Assembly (NCBI GenBank): GCA_038235385.1
Contig: JBBSTY010000078.1
Span: 1-19,285 of the forward strand
From: JBBSTY01 sp038235385
GTDB taxonomy: Bacteria; Actinomycetota; Acidimicrobiia; Acidimicrobiales; Acidimicrobilacustridaceae
Direction of reading: 5' to 3'
DNA length: 19,285 bases
Program-made: the position numbers and the translations under genes
Shown here: positions 7,585 to 15,071 of the stretch, piece after piece
Layout of the letters: each line of letters opens with the position of its first letter
Position numbering within the stretch: position 1 is the stretch's first letter
The notes under the pieces: model-generated
Database searches by the model: none
Seen by the model: the letters and a program-made list of their open reading frames with translations, nothing else
Told to the model about the DNA's origin: nothing

Positions 7585-8241
7585 TTGACCACGAAGACGC
7601 CTGCGAAGCGTGAGCCGCTCGAGCGGGACAAGATCGTCGCAGCCGGCATCGAGTTGGCCGACGACGAGGGCGTCGACGCGCTGACCATGCGCCGCCTGGC
7701 CGAGCGGCTCGGGTTCAAGGTCATGGCCCTCTACAACCACGTGGCGAACAAGGACGAGCTCCTGGCGCTCATGGTCGATGCGGTCGCAGGCTCCATCGGT
7801 CCGCCCTCCGAGGACGACGACGCCCTGGAGGCGGTTCGAGCGCACGCGATCGCCACCCGCGAGGTGCTCGTGCACCACCCGTGGGCTCCCGATCTGTGGC
7901 TGCGGTTCCTCCCCGGGCCGAACCGGACCGATCACATGGAGCACCTGCTCGCGACCTTTGCCAGGAGCGGCCTGCCTCCCGGCGTCGCCCACCACGGCTT
8001 CCACGCGGTCAACAACCACGTCCTCGGCTACACGCTCCAAGAGCTCGCCATGGACTTCATCGCCGCAGACTCCGACGCGCTGGCGACCATCGACCTGTTC
8101 CTCGCCTCGGTGGCGCCCGACACCCACCCCCACACCGTCGCCCACGTGCACCAGCACGTCGACGGCCACACCGGCAGCAGCTTCGAGCTCGTCCTCGACC
8201 TCATCCTCGACGGACTCACCCGCCTCCCCGAGGACCCCTGA
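7585..8241 (+). CDS. TetR/AcrR-family transcriptional regulator
   Basis: Repressor of the TetR family, 218 residues from TTG 7585 (Met-Thr-Thr-Lys...). The N-terminal helix-turn-helix spans about residues 12-60, with the hallmark run LTMRRLAERLGFKVMALYNH followed by KDELL. The C-terminal ligand and dimer region is helical and His-rich near the end. It resembles the TetR_C class found in tetracycline- and quinone-responsive members. It is divergent from the MDR oxidoreductase, with two matching palindromes between them, so autoregulation and control of the oxidoreductase are likely. The reductase-like gene 92 bases downstream may be part of the same regulon. The inducer is unknown. Confidence 0.93.
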   Translation: MTTKTPAKREPLERDKIVAAGIELADDEGVDALTMRRLAERLGFKVMALYNHVANKDELLALMVDAVAGSIGPPSEDDDALEAVRAHAIATREVLVHHPWAPDLWLRFLPGPNRTDHMEHLLATFARSGLPPGVAHHGFHAVNNHVLGYTLQELAMDFIAADSDALATIDLFLASVAPDTHPHTVAHVHQHVDGHTGSSFELVLDLILDGLTRLPEDP

Positions 8242-8333
8242 CCGATCACGACGAGGAGGCAGGCTCCGCCGCCGCCTCCGCTCGGTCGAGGCCGCGCCGG
8301 AACATCTGATCGGCCGGCGTGGTTGCCACCACC

Positions 8334-9032
8334 ATGAGCGAATCCTCGTCCGCGACCATCCCCGAGCTCGAGGGTGGGCCGTACGACATCGAGTTCTTCT
8401 TCGACCCAGGGTGCCCGTTCGCCTGGCTGACGTCGGTCTGGGTCCGCCGCGTGGTCGAGCTGCGTGGCATCGAGGTGGGCTGGCGCTTCATCTCGCTCAA
8501 GTTCATCAACGAGGACAGCGAGCCATCCGAGTCGATGGCCGAGGCGCACCTCCGAGGGCTGCGCTACCACCGCATCTGCGCCGCCGCCCGAGCTGAGGTC
8601 GGCAACGAGGCCGTCGGCCGGCTCTACCAGGCCTGGGGGGAGCGCTTCTGGTACGACGCAGACGGGGGCGACCTCGCGGCGCGGCTCGCCACCAGCGCCG
8701 CTGCCGTGGATCCGGCCGAGATCATCAAGGACCTCGGGCTCCCCTCCCACCTGCTCGACGCGGCCGACGACGAATCGTGGGACGCCCAGATCCGGGCCGA
8801 GAGCGACGAGGCCTTCCGGCGCACGGGCGACGACGTGGGCACGCCGATCATCACCTACGACCCGCCGACCGGGAACTCCCTCTTCGGCCCGGTGATCAGC
8901 TCCATCCCCGACGACGAGACCTCGGTGGCGTTCTACGACGCCCTCCGGACCTTCGCCGACTTCAAGGGCTTCTCCGAGCTCAAGCGCACCGACCGAGCGC
9001 CCCTCGACCTCCCCCTCTTCGCCGAAGGCTGA
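8334..9032 (+). CDS. DsbA-like thioredoxin-fold protein of the Rv2466c (mycothiol-dependent nitroreductase) family, monothiol CPFA variant
   Basis: This 232-residue protein resembles Mycobacterium tuberculosis Rv2466c along its length: FFFDPGCPFAW at the active site, then IEVGWRFISLKFINED, a helical insert, GEDVGTP-like DDVGTPII with the cis-Pro, LFGPVISSIP, and a C-terminal FSELKRTR-like segment. Rv2466c uses a CPWC site to reduce substrates with mycothiol. Here the site is Cys27-Pro-Phe-Ala30, so the second cysteine is lost and a monothiol mechanism with a mycothiol adduct is implied. ATG 8334 is preferred, with GTG 8319 in frame as an alternative; neither has a clear ribosome site. It follows the tetR gene on the same strand, which suggests shared control of electrophile or redox defence. 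Confidence 0.87.
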   Translation: MSESSSATIPELEGGPYDIEFFFDPGCPFAWLTSVWVRRVVELRGIEVGWRFISLKFINEDSEPSESMAEAHLRGLRYHRICAAARAEVGNEAVGRLYQAWGERFWYDADGGDLAARLATSAAAVDPAEIIKDLGLPSHLLDAADDESWDAQIRAESDEAFRRTGDDVGTPIITYDPPTGNSLFGPVISSIPDDETSVAFYDALRTFADFKGFSELKRTDRAPLDLPLFAEG

Positions 9033-9163
9033 CGCCACCGCGCGGGATGGGCGTCGCGGTCGGACGCGCCCGGGCACGAGTTCGCCATGGGGCCCACGGC
9101 GAGCTCGTCGAGATCAGCAGGTCATCCGGGGTGCTGCGGCCGTCACCGGAGCAGCCGGGTCGT

Positions 9164-9667
9164 TCACCGGGGTGATCCGTGCGCCCCGCCGCCGCCCGTC
9201 ACCTCGACCGTTCCCCGGAAGCTCGGGATGGCATCGGTGAGGTAGGAGAACGTGCCGAGCGCGTCGAAGGTCTGCACCCAGGTCCCGCCCGGCGGCGCGA
9301 TGCCGGTCGTGACCACGGTGCCGTCGGGTGCGTTGCCCTCGGTGATCGTGATGGTGTGCTCCACCGTGTCCGCGTTGAGAAACGTGACGGGGGTGCCCGG
9401 GACGATGGTGACGTACCCGGGGCAGACCTGTTCGGGGGTGAACCGGACGACGGCCTCGTCGGCGCTGAGGATCTCCCCGGGCATGCGGGTGATGCACCGG
9501 CCCTCGGCGTCGATCACCCCGGGAGCCACCACCGACCCGTCGGTCGCCGACGATGTCTGCTCGGTCGGATCGGTCGACGGGGTCGCCACCTGCTCCGTCG
9601 ACGAGCTGCACCCGAAGGCCGTTGCGGCGAGCAGTCCCACGGCCAAGGTCGTCTGCAGACGTCGCAT
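9164..9667 (-). CDS. Cupredoxin-like lipoprotein lacking most copper ligands
   Basis: Small exported protein, 167 residues from ATG 9667: short basic head, hydrophobic core and lipobox AFGC (Cys20), then a Ser/Thr-rich linker. The C-terminal half is a cupredoxin-like beta sandwich, with strands VTIVPGTPVTFLNAD, VEHTITITEG and GTFSYLTDAIPSFRGTVEV. His104 matches the first ligand of type 1 copper proteins. The second ligand loop, usually Y-H-C-x-x-H-P-x-M-x-G, reads Y142-L-T-D-A-I-P-S-F-R-G, so Cys, His and Met are all replaced while the spacing is kept. Two other cysteines, Cys58 and Cys82, could form a disulfide. ATG 9709 in frame is an alternative start. The gene is convergent with the Rv2466c-like gene. 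Its role is unknown, perhaps structural or metal-independent. Confidence 0.82.
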   Translation of the reverse strand: MRRLQTTLAVGLLAATAFGCSSSTEQVATPSTDPTEQTSSATDGSVVAPGVIDAEGRCITRMPGEILSADEAVVRFTPEQVCPGYVTIVPGTPVTFLNADTVEHTITITEGNAPDGTVVTTGIAPPGGTWVQTFDALGTFSYLTDAIPSFRGTVEVTGGGGAHGSPR

Positions 9668-9719
9668 CGGGCGATCCACACGCCGGGTGTCGGGGTGGGT
9701 CGGGGACATGGCGGCGAGG

Positions 9720-9980
9720 CTACTCGGAGAGGCGGTGCACGGAATCCGATGACGTGGGTGCGACGGGCGTCGACCGCCACACGACCTCGACGGCTGCGCC
9801 TCGGAGGAACTCGTCGGGCGAGGCCATGTCGCCACCGAGGTTGTCGAGGTACATGCGGTGGCACTCGAGCGAGTGCACGCCGGCGTCGAAGGACTCGGTC
9901 ACGTCCACGCCGTGGGTGGCCTCGGGACTTCCGCCGAAGGCGGTGAAGCGCACGCCGGCAGCGTAGGTCGACGAACGTGG
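9720..9980 (-). pseudogene. C-terminal remnant of a PIG-L (LmbE-like) deacetylase
   Basis: An open stretch of 86 codons reads like the tail of PIG-L family N-acetylglucosaminyl deacetylases: VDVTESFDAGVHSLECHRMY, then a short LDNLGG loop and SPDEFLRGAAVEV. The catalytic N-terminal part with its His-Pro-Asp-Asp zinc motif is absent. The frame begins straight after the TGA of the lipoprotein gene upstream, and GTG 9953 has no ribosome site. I therefore call it a decayed remnant joined to that gene by deletion. The family call rests on the tail pattern only. A small independent gene is less likely. Confidence 0.5.
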
Positions 9981-10487
9981 TCAGGGTGCGGTGATGGTCG
10001 CCGGCGCGTCCGCCGTGATCTCGACGGTCTGGAGCGTCTCGGTCACCTCGATCCCGCCGAAGGGATCCTCCGGATCGACCATGTGCCCGCGGATCACCTC
10101 GAAGGTGGCGGAGTCGCCGTCGGTGATCTCGACGTCGATCGTGGCGGAGTCGACGAAGACGGTGAAGAGCATCGGTGCCGGCTCGTCGCGGATGGTCAGG
10201 GTCTGGGGGAGTGGGCTCTGCGCGATCCCGTCGGCGACCGCCACCGTCTCGATCTCGAGCACCGTCCCCGGCTCGGCGGTCACCTGGTACCCGAGCACGT
10301 CGCTCGTCGCGTCGCTGCGGCCCGACGGCCCCGCCTCCGTGATCGGCGCAGCATCGGACTCGGATGATCTCGCACTCGGCGTGGTGGTGTCGCCGCCCCC
10401 GCAGCCGGCCGCGAGCGCTCCGACGACGAAGACGGCGGCGAGCGCCTTCGCGACCAGTCGGCCGGTGTGCGGGGTGGCGGTGGGCAT
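9981..10487 (-). CDS. Lipoprotein of unknown function
   Basis: Exported protein of 168 residues. ATG 10487 is fixed by AGGAG six bases upstream on the minus strand. The signal is a clear lipobox LAAGC (Cys29) followed by Gly-Gly-Gly and a Ser/Thr/Asp-rich linker to about residue 60. The rest is acidic with alternating beta-type strands (VLEIETVAVAD, MLFTVFVDSATIDVEIT, VEITADAPATIT), suggesting a small beta-sandwich domain. No catalytic motif or metal site is obvious. It is divergent from the large BTAD regulator and shares a 162-base spacer with it, including 10-bp repeats, so the regulator may control it. I do not recognise the family. Confidence 0.8.
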   Translation of the reverse strand: MPTATPHTGRLVAKALAAVFVVGALAAGCGGGDTTTPSARSSESDAAPITEAGPSGRSDATSDVLGYQVTAEPGTVLEIETVAVADGIAQSPLPQTLTIRDEPAPMLFTVFVDSATIDVEITDGDSATFEVIRGHMVDPEDPFGGIEVTETLQTVEITADAPATITAP

Positions 10488-10493
10488 CGATGG

Positions 10494-10498
10494 CTCCT
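10494..10498 (-). promoter_or_regulatory. Ribosome binding site of the unknown lipoprotein
   Basis: AGGAG on the minus strand sits six bases before ATG 10487. This decides between that start and the longer frame reaching 10616, which would place the signal peptide after 43 non-hydrophobic residues. Confidence 0.75.
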
Positions 10499-10500
10499 GG

Positions 10501-10530
10501 GCGGTCTCGAACGGTCTGGAACGGTCTGGA
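10501..10530. repeat. Three 10-bp direct repeats in the divergent regulator/lipoprotein spacer
   Basis: Successive units GCGGTCTCGA, ACGGTCTGGA and ACGGTCTGGA, with a weaker fourth partial match CCGGT after them. On the minus strand they read TCCAGACCGT twice and TCGAGACCGC once. SARP/BTAD regulators are known to bind short direct repeats about one helical turn apart, often starting TCGAG. The period here is 10 bp. The repeat lies 120 bases before the GTG of the BTAD gene and 13 bases before the lipoprotein ATG. Calling it a regulator site is inference. Confidence 0.5.
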
Positions 10531-10649
10531 CCGGTGCCAGCCCGCCCGGACAGGGTACGAAGCCCGATTTCACTCCGATGAAAGCGCGATCGGCGACACC
10601 GCCCATCGGACGGCACGCCGTCGTCCGGTCAGCCGGTAGGTTCGCGGCG

Positions 10650-13600
10650 GTGACGGGACCCGACCAAGGATCACCTCGCCTCCGACGCCAGCACCCGACG
10701 CCTCCCTTCGTGGGGCGGCGGCACGAGCTGGCGGCCCTCGTCGGCGCCCTTCCCGCGATCGGCGAGGCAGGGGCCCTCCACCTGATCCGAGGTGAGCCGG
10801 GAGCGGGCAAGACCCGCCTCGCCGAGGAGCTGGCGCTGGCGGCACGAGCGCGCGGCGTCGCCACCGTCGTCGGTCGCTCCTGGGACCGCGGCGACGCGCC
10901 GCTGTACTGGCCCTGGGTGCATGCCCTTCGATCGCTCCCTGGCCATCCCCGCACCAGCTCACTTGCCGAGCTGGTCATGCAGCACGACGCGGCGGGAACC
11001 GATCGCTTCGCGCTGTTCGACGCCACCGCCGCGCTGCTCGCCTCGGCCACCGATGACGCGCCGCTGGTCGTGGTCCTCGACGACCTCCACGACGCCGACA
11101 TCGGGTCGCTCCTGCTCGCCCGCTTCGTGGCGCGGGAGCTCGACCGGCTGCCGCTCCTGCTCGTCGCCACCTATCGACCCGTCGAGGCGGCCCGTCGCCG
11201 CCAGATCGCCGATCACCTCGGGGCGCTCGAGCGCGAGGGCACCGCCATCGATCTCCGGGGCCTCTCGGTCGACGAGGTCGCCGAGCTGATCGGCGACGCG
11301 TCGGGCGCCGACGACATCCATCGCCGGACCGGCGGCAACCCGCTGTTCGTCCTGCACCACCGAGATCGGCCATCGCTGCGAGGCGCGATCCGGTTTGCCA
11401 TCGATCCGGTCGGCGCCGACGTTCGGACGACTCTGGCCGCGATCGCCATCCTCGGTCCGGCCGCCGCCACGCCCGCGCGGGTGGCGGCGCTCACCGGATC
11501 GGGTGCGACGCGCACGCGCGGCCACCTGGACGATGCCATCGAGGCCGGACTGCTCCGGCCCGTGGACGGTACCGGCGAGCTGAACCTCACGCACCCGCTC
11601 GTGGGCGAGGTGCTCGTCGCCGAGCTCACCGAGGACGAGCGCGCCCACTGGCACGTCGCCGCGGCGTCCCAGCTCGCCGACGATCCCGAGCACCGGGTCG
11701 AGGTCGCCCGCCACCTCGTCGCCGCCGGCGCCGGCCACGAGGCTGACGCGTTCGCCGCCTGTCGTCGCTCGGCCGCGCAGGCCACCGGCGCCCTGGTCCA
11801 CGAGGAGGCGGTCGATCACCTCGAGACCGCCCTGGCCCTGCTCGACCACCTACCCGGCGACACCCGGCGCGACCGCTGTGATGTCCTGCTCGAGCTCGGC
11901 GCGGCCCGCTGGCGCGCCAGCCTCCGCCCCGCCGCCGAGGAGGCCTTCGCCGAGGCCACCGAGTTGGCCGTCGATCTCGGTGACGCGTCTGCCCAGGCGG
12001 CGGCGGCGCTCGGCGGTGGCTACCGGTCCGAGGTGAGCGGTGACGACCTGGTCCGACGGGCCGAACGTCTGCATGCCGCGCTCGACTCGTACCCACCGGG
12101 CGACGACCCGGTGCGGGTCCGCCTGCTCGCCGATCTGGTCACCAACGAACTGCCCGCGCTCGAGCAGGCCGAGGCGATCGCGAGAGCCGACGACATCGTG
12201 GCCATGGCCCGACGGGTCGACGATCCCACCGCCACCGGCTACGCCCTGGTCGCCCGCCAGGTGGTGGAGCTCGGACCGTCGAGCTTGGCCTCCCGGTTGA
12301 CCACGAGCCGGGAGGTCCTGGCGTCGGCCGAGCGCTCGGGTGATCGTGGTTTGGCGCTGCAGGGTCGCTTCCACCTCGTCGGTGCCCTGCTCGAGGCCGG
12401 CGACCTCCGGGCGATCGATGTCGAGCTCGCCGCCCACTCCCGGGCGATCGACGAGATCGCCGAACCGGCCTACGCCCGCCACGAACGCTGGTTCGCCACC
12501 ATGCGCCTCATCGTCGCCGGCCGCGCCGACGACGCCGAGGACATGGCCGAGCAGGGACTGGTTGCGGCCGAGGAGGCCTCGGACCCCGACGCGCTGCTCG
12601 TCTACGGAGGTCAGCTGGGTGTGATCCGCTGGCTGCAGGGACGCGTCGGAGAGATGGAGCCTCTCTGGGTCGACGTACGCCGCGCCGATCCGGGCAACCC
12701 GGTGTGGACGGCCACGCTGGCCTGGCTGTGGGCCACCACGGGTCAGATCGATGCTGCACGGGGGGCGGTGCAGGCGGTCGGCGACCTCGAGGCGGTGGAC
12801 CACGACCGGCACTGGCTGCTGACGATGACAGCGCTGGCCGAGGCCGTCGCCCTCGCGGGCGACACCGAACGAGCCGACGACCTGCGCTCGCGCCTGCTCC
12901 CGTACGCGGGTCGGGTCGTGCCCATCGCCATGGGCATCTCGTGGTGGGGGACGGTGGCGCGTCCGCTGGGGCTCCTCGCCGGGGCGCTCGGGCGGTACGA
13001 CGAAGCGGAGCGCCACCTGAGCTCGGCGATCGAACTGACCGGCCGGCTCGGAGCCCGACCGTGGCTGGCTCAGGTGCAGCTCGACCTGGCCGAGCTCGAT
13101 CTGACCCGGGGACAGGCGACGTCGAGCACCGCCCGCCTCGTGGCCGAGGCAACCTCGACGATCGAGTCCCACGGGCCGCTCCAGCTCCGCGATCGGTCGG
13201 CGACCCTCGCGGCCGCGCTGCCGGCCACTGCGCCGAACCCCGAACCTGCCACCGCGCTCACCATCGCCCGATCCACGATCGAGACCACCGCAGCCGACAC
13301 GGACCGACGACCGCGCGTCGTCGTGCTCGGCGCGTTCGAGGTCACCGCGGCCGACGGAACCGTCGCCCGATGGACCTCTCGCAAGGCGCGCCAGCTCCTC
13401 AAGGTCCTCGTGGCCAGGCGTGGCTCGCCCGTCGCCCGGGAGCAACTCATGGAGGTGCTCTGGCCGGGAGAGGACCCCGAAGAGTTGAGCAACCGCCTGT
13501 CGGTCGCCTTGTCGACGGTCCGCCGGGCACTGGATCCCGCGCGCTCCCACGCCGCCGACCAGCTCATCGCCGTCGACGGCGATTCGGTGCGGCTGCGCCT

Positions 13601-14069
13601 CGACCACGTCGATGTCGATGTCGAGGAGCTCCTCGCGGCCGCGGCCACCGCGCTGGCGCAGTTGCGCGAGGCCGAGCGCACCGATTCCGTGCTCGACACG
13701 GTCACCGTCGCCCTCGGACAGGTCATGGCCCTGCACCGCGGCGACGCCATCGCCGACGAGCCCTACGCCGACTGGGCCGAGCCGCTGCGCGCCGAGACCC
13801 GGTCGGCGATGGTCTCGGTGGCCCGGGAACTGGCTCGGTTGGCCGAGGCCGACGGCGACGACCTCCTCGCGGTCGCCGCCCTCCGGCGGGTCCTGGAGTC
13901 CGATCCGTACGACGAGCCGGCGCACCTCGGCCTCATCCGGGTGTTCGACCGGCTCGGTGCGCACGGCCAGGCCCATCAGGCTCGCCGCGGCCACCGGTCG
14001 GCGATGATCGACCTCGGCGGACACGGCGACGGGGCGCCGGGCCCGACAGCGACGGCCGGCAGGTGGTAA
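10650..14069 (+). CDS. AAA-ATPase/TPR-like transcriptional regulator with C-terminal winged helix and BTAD
   Basis: Large signal-transducing ATPase regulator, about 1139 residues. From the N-terminus it has PFVGRRHELAAL (residues 19-30, typical entry to an AAA_16/STAND ATPase), Walker A GEPGAGKT (48-55), Walker B VVVLDDLH (ends near 147), then a long helical TPR-like region (about 380-880). It ends with an OmpR-type winged helix (about 888-985, RKARQLLKVLVARRG) and a BTAD (about 990-1115). Classic SARP regulators such as AfsR carry wHTH-BTAD at the N-terminus, so this order is reversed. It would bind DNA in an ATP- and ligand-dependent way as a transcription activator. GTG 10650 is chosen as nearest the domain start; ATG 10578 is possible. 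It is likely cotranscribed with the gene 10 bases downstream. Confidence 0.88.
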   Translation: MTGPDQGSPRLRRQHPTPPFVGRRHELAALVGALPAIGEAGALHLIRGEPGAGKTRLAEELALAARARGVATVVGRSWDRGDAPLYWPWVHALRSLPGHPRTSSLAELVMQHDAAGTDRFALFDATAALLASATDDAPLVVVLDDLHDADIGSLLLARFVARELDRLPLLLVATYRPVEAARRRQIADHLGALEREGTAIDLRGLSVDEVAELIGDASGADDIHRRTGGNPLFVLHHRDRPSLRGAIRFAIDPVGADVRTTLAAIAILGPAAATPARVAALTGSGATRTRGHLDDAIEAGLLRPVDGTGELNLTHPLVGEVLVAELTEDERAHWHVAAASQLADDPEHRVEVARHLVAAGAGHEADAFAACRRSAAQATGALVHEEAVDHLETALALLDHLPGDTRRDRCDVLLELGAARWRASLRPAAEEAFAEATELAVDLGDASAQAAAALGGGYRSEVSGDDLVRRAERLHAALDSYPPGDDPVRVRLLADLVTNELPALEQAEAIARADDIVAMARRVDDPTATGYALVARQVVELGPSSLASRLTTSREVLASAERSGDRGLALQGRFHLVGALLEAGDLRAIDVELAAHSRAIDEIAEPAYARHERWFATMRLIVAGRADDAEDMAEQGLVAAEEASDPDALLVYGGQLGVIRWLQGRVGEMEPLWVDVRRADPGNPVWTATLAWLWATTGQIDAARGAVQAVGDLEAVDHDRHWLLTMTALAEAVALAGDTERADDLRSRLLPYAGRVVPIAMGISWWGTVARPLGLLAGALGRYDEAERHLSSAIELTGRLGARPWLAQVQLDLAELDLTRGQATSSTARLVAEATSTIESHGPLQLRDRSATLAAALPATAPNPEPATALTIARSTIETTAADTDRRPRVVVLGAFEVTAADGTVARWTSRKARQLLKVLVARRGSPVAREQLMEVLWPGEDPEELSNRLSVALSTVRRALDPARSHAADQLIAVDGDSVRLRLDHVDVDVEELLAAAATALAQLREAERTDSVLDTVTVALGQVMALHRGDAIADEPYADWAEPLRAETRSAMVSVARELARLAEADGDDLLAVAALRRVLESDPYDEPAHLGLIRVFDRLGAHGQAHQARRGHRSAMIDLGGHGDGAPGPTATAGRW

Positions 14070-14079
14070 TCGTTCGACG

Positions 14080-14685
14080 ATGGCTCCGACGTACGTGCGC
14101 TTCGACGGCGAGATCTACGGGTTCGGTACCGCGTCCGGCGATCGGTTCGTGGTGGGCCGCTGGCTCGAGTCGCCGTTGGGCGCGTTCGCCGATGTCATGC
14201 ACGAGTCGTCGACGGGCGTGCGTACGCTCCACGCCCCCGACGACGACGTGGCTGAGCTCATCCGCGGCACCTACGAGTTCGACGGGTGCCGGATCGGTGC
14301 GGTCCGTGCGGATCGAGTCGGCGATGCCCTGACCCTCGAGACCGACGACCTGTCGATCGTCGTCGGCGTGGGGGCACGCACGGGGATCGGACGGCTCCTG
14401 CGGATGGTGCCTGCGCCACTCGCCCGTTCCCGGCGCTGGGCGGGGCTGGTCGACCCGGTCGTGCGGATCGTGTTCGACGGCGTGCGGACGAAGGGGACCG
14501 CCGGCAACGGACGCGTCGAGTGGTACGGCGCCACCGACCAACATCGGATCCTCCATGCGTCGGCCGTGCTCGACGGCACCGACCTCGGCGAGTTGGCCGA
14601 TGTGTGGCCACCGGTGCGGTTCGGCTTCAGCTCCACGCCCCGACAGCCGTCGGTCGCCGCGGTGAGCACCACGATCCGCCTCTGA
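14080..14685 (+). CDS. Conserved-looking protein of unknown function
   Basis: A 201-residue soluble protein from ATG 14080, ten bases after the stop of the BTAD regulator, so probably in its operon. There is no signal peptide or clear membrane helix. The N-terminal half is beta-rich and acidic (YVRFDGEIYGFGTASGDRFV, then TYEFDGCRIG). The middle is a basic, helical segment (RLLRMVPAPLARSRRW). The C-terminal half is again strand-rich. Codon use looks coding (strong G/C third position) and the antisense frames look like shadows. I do not recognise a family or an active site. It ends 11 bases from a convergent gene. Confidence 0.75.
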   Translation: MAPTYVRFDGEIYGFGTASGDRFVVGRWLESPLGAFADVMHESSTGVRTLHAPDDDVAELIRGTYEFDGCRIGAVRADRVGDALTLETDDLSIVVGVGARTGIGRLLRMVPAPLARSRRWAGLVDPVVRIVFDGVRTKGTAGNGRVEWYGATDQHRILHASAVLDGTDLGELADVWPPVRFGFSSTPRQPSVAAVSTTIRL

Positions 14686-14696
14686 CCGAGCGGGGC

Positions 14697-15071
14697 CTAC
14701 GCCTCGATGTCGAGGCTCGACGTGAGGTTGGTGATCTCCAGGAGCCTCGTGACGGTGGGACTGGGTTTGCGCAGCAGGAGGAGGCCGTCGCGCTCGCGCA
14801 TCGCCTTGTGCAGGTCGATCAGCACCCGGAGCCCGGAGGAGTCGATGAAGGTGACCTCGGAGAGGTCGAGCACGCAGGTCGGCGCGGACGAGCCGAACAG
14901 CGCGGTGCGGAGCTCGCCCTCGAGGCGAGGTCCGGTGGTGGGATCGATCTCACCGGCGGCGACGCAGTGCACCTCGGATGGCGAGACGGTGACGGTGATG
15001 GTCAGGCGATCGTCGGCGTCCACCAGGCGATTGTACGGCATCTCTGGGGGGAGCACCGCGTTCCCGCTCAC
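14697..15071 (-). CDS. STAS-domain anti-sigma factor antagonist (RsbV/SpoIIAA-like)
   Basis: Single STAS domain protein, 124 residues from GTG 15071 or 114 from ATG 15041. It carries the core pattern CVLDLSEVTFIDSSGLRVLI, whose DSSG holds the serine that partner anti-sigma kinases phosphorylate. In partner-switching systems the unphosphorylated form binds the anti-sigma factor and frees the sigma factor. GTG 15071 is chosen because its GTGA overlaps the TGA stop of the upstream phosphatase (15068-15070), pointing to translational coupling. The phosphatase would dephosphorylate this protein. No anti-sigma kinase or sigma factor lies in the window, so the downstream target is unknown. Confidence 0.93.
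   Translation of the reverse strand: MSGNAVLPPEMPYNRLVDADDRLTITVTVSPSEVHCVAAGEIDPTTGPRLEGELRTALFGSSAPTCVLDLSEVTFIDSSGLRVLIDLHKAMRERDGLLLLRKPSPTVTRLLEITNLTSSLDIEA
14701..14716. terminator. Possible bidirectional hairpin between convergent genes
   Basis: The perfect inverted repeat GCCTCGA-TG-TCGAGGC overlaps the last codons of the STAS gene and sits about 15 bases after the stop of the unknown + strand gene. There is no T-run on either side, so a standard Rho-independent terminator is not supported. It may act with Rho or be only coding sequence. Confidence 0.3.

Noticed and set aside
8255..8279. GGAGGC...GCCTCC pairing after the tetR stop as a terminator
   Set aside because: Only six pairs with a 13-base loop and no T-run. 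GC-rich sequence gives such pairings often.
11850..14024. 724-codon minus-strand frame opposite the BTAD regulator
   Set aside because: Antisense shadow of a gene with clear ATPase, winged-helix and BTAD signatures.
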